From contig NZ_VTWS01000007.1 of the NCBI RefSeq assembly GCF_008727875.1, forward strand, positions 248,001 to 312,000: a stretch of 64,000 nt of DNA. Direction: 5' to 3'. Positions 8,247 through 15,509 of this stretch are shown here, in pieces. The stretch comes from Larkinella humicola. Lineage in GTDB: Bacteria; Bacteroidota; Bacteroidia; Cytophagales; Spirosomataceae. Position 1 is the stretch's first letter; each line of letters begins with the position of its first letter. The notes beneath the pieces are model-generated. The model did no database searches. It was not told the DNA's origin and saw only the letters and a program-made list of their open reading frames with translations. A program made the translations under genes and the position numbers.

Positions 8247-9338
8247 TCATTCTGGATAAATCAAAATCGACTTCTCATTCAAACCGCCTTTCACCTGGAC
8301 CAGATCGAAATTCTCGGCACCCTTTACAATTCGCACCTTCTTTTTTCCACCGTTCTCACTGACCCAAACACTGTCATTTCCAACCACATACGACTTCGGA
8401 ATCGTCAGCACCCGCTTGTTCTGGCTGATGATGATGTTGGCTTCGACCGTCAATCCGTAATACGCGTCGGGTCGTTCGCCGACAAATTCTGCATCGACCC
8501 GGAACGACTGATCGACCCGGTTCAGCTTCGGATAAATCTTCCGCACCCGGGCTTTGAACACTTTATTGGGATAGACATCCGCTTTGACGACAACGTCCTG
8601 CCCTTCCCGAATCTTCCCGAAATCGCTTTCATCGACCGCCAGTTTCACAAACACATCATGTCCACTCCCAATCAGCGCAAGCTGGTCATTCCGCCGAATT
8701 ACTTCGCCCGGTTCTTTCAAAATCTCGTACACCTTTCCATCCACAAAACTCCGGACGCGGGTGTTGCCCTGCTCCTGCCCACTGGCCACATACTGACTTC
8801 GTGAGTTTTGCAAGTCGACATACAACTGATTCCGGGTGCGTTGCAATGAACTGCGCCGGGCAATGTAGTCGTTTCGGGACGTCTGGTAGGCCAGTTGAAC
8901 CCGCTCCAGTTCGGATTTGGAGGTCGCATTTTGCTGGTACAAATCCCGGTAGCGGGCATAATTAACCGAGTCGTTGGCCAGACGGGTTTGCGCCGTGCGA
9001 ACCTGCGCTTCGAGTTCGGCTAAAACCGGTGAGTTGTCGCTCAGGTTGGCCTGCGACTGTCGGTAAATGTTGGCCGTAGCCTGTTCGCGCGCACCCTGCG
9101 TAATGCCTTCCAGCACAAACAACAATTGACTGCGTTTGACTGAATCGCCCTCACTAATCAGCTTCTGCTGCAAAATACCGTCGGCATTGGCCAGCACTTT
9201 GTACTCATTCCGGGGGTAAATACCGCCCGATGCATAAACCGCTTCCGTCAGGTCTTTATAGGTCGGCGAAGTGCCTTCTTCTTTCCGGTTACAGCCGGAC
9301 AAAACCGCTATAGCCAGCAGAATGAGGCCCTTTCGCAT
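8247..9338 (-). CDS. Periplasmic adaptor (HlyD/MacA family) lipoprotein
   Basis: From ATG 9338 the protein is 363 residues and starts with a lipoprotein signal peptide, MRKGLILLAIAVLSGC. A longer frame from 9398 would put 20 polar residues before this signal and overlap the tolC-like gene by 11 bases, so 9338 is preferred. It contains a biotinyl-lipoyl-like half (KVLANADGILQQKLISEGDSV), a helical hairpin (about 95-200), the second lipoyl half with FVDGKVYEILKEPGEVI, a beta-barrel and a membrane-proximal domain. Adaptors of this type bridge an inner-membrane pump and TolC. Here the pump is the MacB-like permease and ATPase downstream. Confidence 0.92.
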   Translation of the reverse strand: MRKGLILLAIAVLSGCNRKEEGTSPTYKDLTEAVYASGGIYPRNEYKVLANADGILQQKLISEGDSVKRSQLLFVLEGITQGAREQATANIYRQSQANLSDNSPVLAELEAQVRTAQTRLANDSVNYARYRDLYQQNATSKSELERVQLAYQTSRNDYIARRSSLQRTRNQLYVDLQNSRSQYVASGQEQGNTRVRSFVDGKVYEILKEPGEVIRRNDQLALIGSGHDVFVKLAVDESDFGKIREGQDVVVKADVYPNKVFKARVRKIYPKLNRVDQSFRVDAEFVGERPDAYYGLTVEANIIISQNKRVLTIPKSYVVGNDSVWVSENGGKKKVRIVKGAENFDLVQVKGGLNEKSILIYPE

Positions 9339-9387
9339 TCCCGCCCCCGTCGGAAGCAGGAACTCGTAATTCAATTCGGGGTGTGCT

Positions 9388-10701
9388 TTATTGTCCATTT
9401 CTGATCTGCAAAATCGTCTGATTGATAAATACGTTCGACAACGTATTCAGGTAGCGGTTCTGGACGTTCAACGACTCATTGAATACGTTCAGATACTGGT
9501 CGTACGCAAAGATTCCCGCCCGGTATTTCACCAGGGCAATCTGCGTATTCTGCTCGTTCAATTCGAAATTCTGCTGGTTAAAAACCAGCGAACGAACGGC
9601 CTGGTTATACGCATTCAGAATATCCTGATTGTCGACTTCCGCGCGCGTTTGTTCATACGCCAGTTCGGTCTGGGCCTGCTCGATTCGCAGCCGGGCACGG
9701 TTCAGGTTGGCCGTTCGCAAGCCGCCCGTATACAGGGGGATATTCAGTTGTAATCCGGCTACGCCAATGGGAAACCACTTTTCGCTAAAATCCAGAAAGT
9801 CGAACTGTTTCCGTTGCGCCTGGGCCGAATACCGGGCATACACCGACAAAGTTGGCCACCGTAAGGCATTTTCCCGGTTCAACTGCTGTTGAAATAATGT
9901 CAGTTGCGAACGGCGAACGGTGATCTGTGGCCGTTCGACGGATCCATTCAGAGCCGAAAATCCGTTTTGCGCAGACGACCCAACAAGATTCTGCTCCAGC
10001 ACCAGCGAATCCCGCACGGTAAGCCCCAGCAATATCTTCATATGGTTTTGGTTGCGGACATAACTCAGTTCATTTTGCCGCAGCACATCCTCCGCCGTTA
10101 GCCGGATGGATTGCAGGCGGTTGTATTCCAGCGGTTCGATCTGGCCTTTTTCCAGTCGATACCGGGCAATGGTCGCGATGGTATCGGCATTGGCCACGTT
10201 CCGGCGGGCAATGTCGATGGCCGAGCGGGTCAGCAGGGTGGCGTGGTACACCCGCGCAACCTGCGTCGACACCTCGTCCTGCAACACCAGATTCTGGTCG
10301 TCGATGATCCGTAAATTCTGGTTGGTCAATCCAACATCCAGGCGGTTTGGCCGACTCAGCAACGGCATCGAAACCTCCACACCCGCCGTCAGGTTGAACG
10401 GAACGCCAAATTGCAGCGACCGGAATTCGCCGGGCTGCCCACCCAGAAACTCCGCCGGTATCAACTGCGTCGGCAGGGCATAATTATAATCGAGGTTCGT
10501 AAACGCCCGGGCCGTTGGCATCAGACCGGCGCGAGTGGCGGCCCGTTGCTGCTCCTGCGTGATGCGGTTTTGCCGGGCAATTTGCAGATCGGGATTTTGC
10601 TGCCGGGCGAGTTGGATGGCGTCCTGCACCGTCCGAACGACGGTTTGCGCCCCTCCTTCATGGCTGACCATCAACAGGAAAACGATGAACACCTTTTTCA
10701 T
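9388..10701 (-). CDS. TolC-family outer-membrane efflux protein
   Basis: From ATG 10701 the protein has 437 residues and begins with a signal peptide, MKKVFIVFLLMVSHEGGAQ; the frame extends 8 codons further to 10725. Two related halves rich in heptad helices (about 25-220 and 235-430) fit the OEP repeat of TolC. Examples are DAIQLARQQNPDLQIARQNR near the start and LRTANLNRARLRIEQAQTEL in the second half. TolC trimers form the outer-membrane exit duct of tripartite exporters. It is the first gene of the operon tolC-like, adaptor, permease, ATPase, kinase. Confidence 0.93.
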   Translation of the reverse strand: MKKVFIVFLLMVSHEGGAQTVVRTVQDAIQLARQQNPDLQIARQNRITQEQQRAATRAGLMPTARAFTNLDYNYALPTQLIPAEFLGGQPGEFRSLQFGVPFNLTAGVEVSMPLLSRPNRLDVGLTNQNLRIIDDQNLVLQDEVSTQVARVYHATLLTRSAIDIARRNVANADTIATIARYRLEKGQIEPLEYNRLQSIRLTAEDVLRQNELSYVRNQNHMKILLGLTVRDSLVLEQNLVGSSAQNGFSALNGSVERPQITVRRSQLTLFQQQLNRENALRWPTLSVYARYSAQAQRKQFDFLDFSEKWFPIGVAGLQLNIPLYTGGLRTANLNRARLRIEQAQTELAYEQTRAEVDNQDILNAYNQAVRSLVFNQQNFELNEQNTQIALVKYRAGIFAYDQYLNVFNESLNVQNRYLNTLSNVFINQTILQIRNGQ

Positions 10702-10874
10702 ACACGAATCGAAATTCATGTACAAAGCAAAAAAAAGGGATTCGCTTTGTCTTTTTTACCTCCCCGAACCGGAAGAATCAAGCTCCAAACCGGACATTTT
10801 GACGAGCGAATGAATAGAAAAGGCAACCCACTACGGATTGCCTTACTACATGAACCGGTTAGCTTGGCCGGTTT

Positions 10875-11651
10875 TCAATACGTATACCGAATAATTCCCG
10901 CCACCATTGCGCAAAGAAGCGGGTTGTTCACTTTCGTTTCCTCGGTCAATAGTCGCCCCTGTTTGTCGTAGGTCTTTTCAATGAGCGCAATCTGATCGCT
11001 GCTGTTGGGCAAATGTTCGCTGATTTGCCGGCGGTTTCCGGCGAAAGTATGGGTAAATAAGCGGGTAACCTTGTCCGTATCCGAATACCAGGATTCGCGG
11101 GTCAACACATTGTCTTTGTATTCGTTGACCACCCGCCGATACAGTTTTTTGTTGGCGTCGAACCACTTTTGCTCTGTTATCTTCCCACCTTGGTAAATGT
11201 ATTCCACCAGACCGGTCAGAACGCGTTGCTCCGGATTGCGCTGGTTAAAATAATTCCGCTCGGTTTTCAGTACACCGTCGGCATACTCGTATTCAGATTC
11301 ATCGTAAGCGACCCACTCCGAACCGGTACCATATTTGCCAAACCGGGTTTTTCCAGCTAACTGACCATTCGGATTGTAACGGTATTCATGGTATGAATAT
11401 GTCTCCGTTTTCCCGCTGGGAACCCGTCCAATGTAATCGATCCGAATTAATTTTCCAGCCGAATTGTAAGAATACGTTTCCAGGTTGTTGGGATTATCAC
11501 AATTGGTGCCGTTGCAAAACAGCTTTTGGGTCGGCGACGCTTCGTCGTTGTAGGTATTGCCGCCGGGTTCGATGCCAAATTCAGAAGAGTCACCGGGCTG
11601 GCAGGCCAGCCACAGGGATGCAGACAGCAGCAGAAGTAGTCGATTTTTCAT
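10875..11651 (-). CDS. Putative lipoprotein with YD/RHS-like repeats, unknown function
   Basis: From ATG 11651 the protein has 258 residues. A hydrophobic signal MKNRLLLLLSASLWLAC suggests a lipoprotein, though the residue at -3 is unusual for a lipobox. After a low-complexity linker the chain is made of beta-rich units with Y/N-G-Q motifs, such as YSYNSAGKLIRIDYIG and YRYNPNGQLAGKTRFG. These resemble YD/RHS-type repeats often seen in secreted Bacteroidota lipoproteins. Other units such as SEYEYADGVLKTERNYF follow the same rhythm. A longer start at 11672 is possible but adds only 7 residues before the signal. Confidence 0.7.
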   Translation of the reverse strand: MKNRLLLLLSASLWLACQPGDSSEFGIEPGGNTYNDEASPTQKLFCNGTNCDNPNNLETYSYNSAGKLIRIDYIGRVPSGKTETYSYHEYRYNPNGQLAGKTRFGKYGTGSEWVAYDESEYEYADGVLKTERNYFNQRNPEQRVLTGLVEYIYQGGKITEQKWFDANKKLYRRVVNEYKDNVLTRESWYSDTDKVTRLFTHTFAGNRRQISEHLPNSSDQIALIEKTYDKQGRLLTEETKVNNPLLCAMVAGIIRYTY

Positions 11652-11774
11652 AGAAGAACGGGGTTTGGTCATTTGGAGGATAGACCCGGTAGTCGCCTGA
11701 ACCGTTGGAAGTTATCCTCAAAATTATTTACGGCATAGCCCCTCAACACCAGCCTGAAGGGCTATCATCACTAG

Positions 11775-11845
11775 CCCCGGACACTGTCCGGGGAACTCGG
11801 GGTGGCCGGAATGCGGGATAATCGGAATACGGGATGATCGGAAAT
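11775..11845. repeat. Short hairpin plus 16-bp tandem repeat in a 332-bp gene-free gap
   Basis: The region 11652-11983 between two divergent genes holds no convincing gene. It contains the perfect dyad CCCCGGACA-C-TGTCCGGGG (11775-11793) and two adjacent 16-bp units (11814-11829 and 11830-11845, 13 of 16 identical) of the type CGGGATAATCGGAATA. A small inverted repeat ATTACA-N7-TGTAAT is at 11923-11941, 43 bases before the GTPase start. Confidence 0.55.
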
Positions 11846-11983
11846 CCGGAGATGGTCAGAGAATTCTCATCCGTTTTACGCAAAAAAGCCTCCAAACAAA
11901 AAAAGCGCAACTGGTGTATAGTATTACACCGATGCTGTAATTTCCGGAACGAATACCGGTCAATTTGCCTATACTTGACTCCT

Positions 11984-13228
11984 ATGAACCAACCCCTGCA
12001 ATCCCAAATCAGTGAGGTTTTACAAAAACTGGAAACCTTACTCGATCGTGTCCCGGAGTCTGTCGCGAAGGACGTTCGTCAGGAAATCCGCGAATTTCGC
12101 CAGTTGCTCGTTGAAACGCGTTCTCCCCGGTTTGCTCTCGTCGGCCGACGGGGCAGCGGCAAGTCGTCCCTGATCAACGCGATTTTCGGGCGAAAGGTCG
12201 CGGAAGTGGGTCACGAAAAAGCCCAAACCGGAGAGGCCACCTGGTGGCCGTATTCGAGCGACATGGGAACCCTCGACATTCTGGACACCCGTGGCTTGCA
12301 GGAGGGTTCGCGCCCCGACGAAGCCGATGCCGCCACCTCTCCCATCGAGTCGATCCTCAACGCCTTAAAGGAAAAAGCACCGGATTTAATCCTGTTTCTG
12401 ATCAAAGCCACCGAAGCCGATTCCGGAATCAACCCCGACCTCGAAGCACTCACAGAAATCAGTAAAACCGTTGAGAAAGTCCACAACTACCGCCCGCCCA
12501 TTCTGGTCGTTGCCACCCATTGCGATACGCTCGAACCCAAAAATGTGCGGTTGCACCAGCCGGAGGACGAAGACCCGGAAGACCTGAACGAAAAACTGGA
12601 GCGGGTCAAGGTCATTGAAAACCTGCTCAAAACGAAATTTGAAGCCGACCCGTATTTAAAAGAATCGCTGATTACGGTCTTGGGGGTCTCATCGTACCAG
12701 TCCTGGAAAAATGACAGGCTTCGCTCCGACGAGCGCTGGCGCATTGACGAACTGCTGGATTATATTTTCAACGAACTGCCGAAAGAAAGCAAGCTGGCTT
12801 TTGCCCGGCTGAGTCAGGTTCGCACACTCCAGGAATCGATTGCCAACCGGCTCACCAAAGTGGTGGCGGCCATTTGTGGTGGTATTGCCGCCGTTCCGAT
12901 TCCTTTGGGCGATATTATTCCGATCACCTCGTTGCAAATCACACTGATCATCGCCATTGCCTACGTGGCCGGTCGTCAACTGAGTCAGGATACCGCGAAG
13001 GAGTTCCTAACTGCCATCGGTGCCACGATCAGTGCCGGTCTGGTGCTGCGCGAGTTGGCCCGGGCTTCCGTCAAAATCTTCTTTCCGGGAGTGGGCAGTG
13101 CGGTTTCCGCTGGTATTGCGACCACCGCAACCCTGGGCATCGGCAGAGCGGCAACGGCTCACTTCATTCAAAAGAAAAGTATTGAGAACGCGAAAGCGGT
13201 TTTTGAAGGAGAACGAAGCAGGCCGTAA
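11984..13228 (+). CDS. Era/YcjF-like GTPase with C-terminal DUF697-type membrane domain
   Basis: From ATG 11984 the protein has 414 residues. The frame is open to 11834 but the added 50 residues are basic and cysteine-rich without family likeness. The G domain shows G1 GRRGSGKSS (about 54-62), G3 DTRG (from 101) and a G4 variant THCD (178-181) in place of NKxD. The C-terminal third has glycine-rich hydrophobic segments (AAICGGIAAVPIPLGDIIPI and later FFPGVGSAVSAGIATTATLG) typical of DUF697. Such proteins are thought to couple GTP hydrolysis to membrane remodelling or transport. It is monocistronic. The downstream palindrome begins within its stop codon. Confidence 0.85.
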   Translation: MNQPLQSQISEVLQKLETLLDRVPESVAKDVRQEIREFRQLLVETRSPRFALVGRRGSGKSSLINAIFGRKVAEVGHEKAQTGEATWWPYSSDMGTLDILDTRGLQEGSRPDEADAATSPIESILNALKEKAPDLILFLIKATEADSGINPDLEALTEISKTVEKVHNYRPPILVVATHCDTLEPKNVRLHQPEDEDPEDLNEKLERVKVIENLLKTKFEADPYLKESLITVLGVSSYQSWKNDRLRSDERWRIDELLDYIFNELPKESKLAFARLSQVRTLQESIANRLTKVVAAICGGIAAVPIPLGDIIPITSLQITLIIAIAYVAGRQLSQDTAKEFLTAIGATISAGLVLRELARASVKIFFPGVGSAVSAGIATTATLGIGRAATAHFIQKKSIENAKAVFEGERSRP

Positions 13229-13307
13229 GCCCCTAAATCCCCTGAAGGGGACTTTTTGCATCCCAAAGGTGGCGAGTCCAAGTCCCCTTCAGGGGATTTA
13301 GGGGCTT
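13227..13307. repeat. REP-like palindrome, copy 2 (28-nt perfect arms)
   Basis: Arms 13227-13254 and 13280-13307 are exact reverse complements; loop 25 nt. The left arm begins within the TAA stop of the GTPase gene and the right arm ends 2 bases from the stop of the convergent tyrA gene, followed by a T run. It fills the whole gap and is well placed to be a bidirectional terminator. The core differs from copies 1 and 3 by a matched change on both arms (CCCCTGAAGGGG). Confidence 0.92.
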
Positions 13308-13309
13308 TT

Positions 13310-14167
13310 TCACTTCCGGTCAATTCCCTCCAACACCCGCCGGATCTGGTTGGCTTTGGCCATAAATTCAAATGAATCGTCCAGGTTCTGATCGTCGATG
13401 ATGGCTTTGAACTGCTGCAAAAATTCGATGTAATCAGACAAAGCCTGGGAGACATTCGCCCGGTTTTGGTCGAAAATGGGCGCCCACATTTGCGGAGAAC
13501 TTTTTGCCAGCCGAACCGTGGAGCTAAAACCGGTGCTGGCCATGTCAAAAATCGCCTGCTCGTCTTTTTCTTTCTCTAAAACCGTCAGTCCCAGCGCAAA
13601 CGCACTGATGTGGCTCAAGTGCGAAACGTAGGCCAGGTGCAAATCATGCTCCTGTGGGTTCATGTAAAAGAGCTTCATGCCGATGTCGCTGAACAGCGCT
13701 TCCACCAGTTTCAGACTGTCATAGTCGCTTTTCTCCCGGTCGCAGATGATGAGGTTTTTACCGGGCAGCAACTCCCGAAAAGCAGCCCCCGGACCCGAGT
13801 TTTCAGTCCCCGCCATCGGGTGAACAGGCACAAACTGCGCCCGTTTCGGGTGGCTATCAACCAATTGGCAAATCAGTTCTTTCGTTGAACCCAGGTCGGT
13901 GACGGTAGCGCCTTCTGGCAACTGATTCAGAATTTGCGGCAGTAACTCCAGAATGCTGTTGACGGGCGTTGCCAACACCACCAGATCGCTGACGACCACG
14001 GCCTCGGCCAACGGTTTCATTTCGTCGACGATGCCTTTGGCCAAGGCCAGTTTGCCATGCACGGAGGACGCATCCACCCCGATAAATTTCGCCTTCGGGT
14101 ATTTCTCCCGAACCGCCAGCGCAAACGACCCGCCCAGTAAACCTACTCCAATGATTGTGACTACCAT
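13310..14167 (-). CDS. tyrA: Prephenate dehydrogenase
   Basis: 285 residues. The N-terminus has the NAD(P)-binding Rossmann motif IIGVGLLGGS (about 5-14), followed by the family phrases VLATPVNSI, DLGSTK and PVHPMAGTENSGPGAA, the last holding a histidine used in catalysis by TyrA enzymes. A helical dimerisation domain follows (HLSHISAFAL region). TyrA oxidatively decarboxylates prephenate to 4-hydroxyphenylpyruvate for tyrosine synthesis. The aminotransferase gene upstream on the same strand could carry out the last step. No ACT domain or fused chorismate mutase is seen. A perfect 40-nt hairpin separates the two genes. Confidence 0.94.
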   Translation of the reverse strand: MVVTIIGVGLLGGSFALAVREKYPKAKFIGVDASSVHGKLALAKGIVDEMKPLAEAVVVSDLVVLATPVNSILELLPQILNQLPEGATVTDLGSTKELICQLVDSHPKRAQFVPVHPMAGTENSGPGAAFRELLPGKNLIICDREKSDYDSLKLVEALFSDIGMKLFYMNPQEHDLHLAYVSHLSHISAFALGLTVLEKEKDEQAIFDMASTGFSSTVRLAKSSPQMWAPIFDQNRANVSQALSDYIEFLQQFKAIIDDQNLDDSFEFMAKANQIRRVLEGIDRK

Positions 14168-14176
14168 ATTATTTTG

Positions 14177-14271
14177 CTCCGCTCACCTCTGATTTTCTCT
14201 GCTTAACTCTGCGAAACAATTTTTAAAACTATTTCGCAGAGTTAAGCAGAGAAAATCAGAGGTGAGCGGAG
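14177..14271. repeat. Inverted repeat of the TTTCGC family, 40-nt perfect arms
   Basis: Arms 14177-14216 and 14232-14271 are exact reverse complements with a 15-nt loop. The gap between the aminotransferase stop (14274) and the tyrA start (14167) is almost wholly occupied by this element. The arm contains GAGTTAAGCAGAGAAAATC, related to the words at 8139, 29896 and 31221. Confidence 0.93.
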
Positions 14272-14273
14272 GT

Positions 14274-15431
14274 TTATTTAGAGATTCTTTGAACAGCTTC
14301 CCAGATTCGCTCTTTGGGCATACACAGCGACACCCGGATGTACCGGTTTCCTTTGGGGCCGAAGATAAAACCGGGGGCAATGAAAACGTGCTTGTTGTAG
14401 AGCAGGTCATCCACGAGCGTTGCGGCCGATGCAATGGAATCCGGCAATTTGGCCCACAGAAACATGCCCTCCTGGTCGTTGGTATAGGTGCAGTTTAAGG
14501 CATCCAGAAAAGCCGTAGCGGCTTCCAGACGGCCTTCATACACCGCGTTTCGTTCCGCGTGCCAGGCGTCCGAATTGGTCAGGGCTTCGGCGGCCGCGTC
14601 CATAACCGGTTTGAACATTCCCGAATCGACGTTGCTTTTGATCGATAGAACCGCATCGATGTACGGTTTTGAGGAAGCCATCCAGCCAACCCGCCAGCCC
14701 GCCATGTTGTGCGACTTGCTCATCGAGTTCATTTCAATTACCACCTCCTTGGCCCCGTCGATGGAAAGCAAGCTGATGGGCGGTTTTTTATTTAGAACCA
14801 GGCTATACGGATTGTCGTGGCAAAGCAACAGGCTATAATCATAGGCAAACCGGACGGCCTGCTCGAAGAGTTTTTGCGTCGCCGGAGCGCCCGTCGGCAT
14901 GTGCGGGTAATTGAGCCAGAGGATCTTGGCATTGTCAGACACCAGTTCTTCCATCGCTTCCCAATCCGGTTGCCAGCCCTGATTTTCCAAAAGCGGGTAG
15001 TTCCGCACGTGGGCACCCACCATTTTGCTCACGGCGTTGTAGGCCGGATAGCCCAGTTCCGGCACCAGCACTTCGTCCCCTTCATTCAGGAAAGTCAGCG
15101 AAATATGCGTAATGCCTTCTTTTGAACCCAGAAGCGGCAGAATTTCCGTTTCGGGATCGAGCGAAACCTGGTACGTATGGGCGTAATAACCGGCAATGGC
15201 GTTCCGAAAACCGGGTGTCCCCTTGTAAGACTGATACCCGTGCGCATTCGGTTGCTGTGCCGATTGAGTCAGGGCCTGAATTGTAGTATCGGACGGCATC
15301 ATATCGGGATTACCGATGCCGATGTTGATCACATCGTGCCCGGCAGCCAGTAGTTTACGAACTTCGGCCAACTTGACCGAGAAGTAATATTCCTGCGTTT
15401 GTCCGGCACGGTGGGCTAATGGAATAATCAT
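14274..15431 (-). CDS. PLP-dependent aminotransferase, class I/II
   Basis: 385 residues, fold type I. Visible landmarks are GIGNPDMMPSD near residue 40, an active-site asparagine in LNYPHMPTGA (N174), D206 in CHDNPYS, and the Schiff-base lysine K239 in SMSKSHNMAGWRVGW. A late arginine in YIRVSLCMP would bind the carboxylate. The SKSHN context is like LL-diaminopimelate aminotransferases and the aspartate/aromatic aminotransferases found beside tyrA in Bacteroidota. Because tyrA follows directly, a role in tyrosine or phenylalanine formation is most likely. A TAnnTTTG box lies upstream at 15485-15492. Confidence 0.9.
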   Translation of the reverse strand: MIIPLAHRAGQTQEYYFSVKLAEVRKLLAAGHDVINIGIGNPDMMPSDTTIQALTQSAQQPNAHGYQSYKGTPGFRNAIAGYYAHTYQVSLDPETEILPLLGSKEGITHISLTFLNEGDEVLVPELGYPAYNAVSKMVGAHVRNYPLLENQGWQPDWEAMEELVSDNAKILWLNYPHMPTGAPATQKLFEQAVRFAYDYSLLLCHDNPYSLVLNKKPPISLLSIDGAKEVVIEMNSMSKSHNMAGWRVGWMASSKPYIDAVLSIKSNVDSGMFKPVMDAAAEALTNSDAWHAERNAVYEGRLEAATAFLDALNCTYTNDQEGMFLWAKLPDSIASAATLVDDLLYNKHVFIAPGFIFGPKGNRYIRVSLCMPKERIWEAVQRISK

Positions 15432-15458
15432 TGGTTAATTCGGGTCGCCAAAGCGATC

Positions 15459-15509
15459 ATTACACGGATAAAATGACGAAACCGCAAAAGTACGGTATTT
15501 CCGTGTAAT
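15459..15509. repeat. 10-bp perfect inverted repeat around a promoter
   Basis: ATTACACGGA (15459-15468) and its exact complement (15500-15509) flank the space between the permease stop and the aminotransferase start. The right arm touches the last base of the permease stop codon. Confidence 0.5.
15485..15492 (-). promoter_or_regulatory. Candidate Bacteroidota -7 box TACTTTTG for the aminotransferase gene
   Basis: An exact TAnnTTTG match on the minus strand, about 54 bases upstream of the ATG at 15431. No clear TTTG lies at the -33 distance, so support rests on the -7 box and position only. Confidence 0.4.
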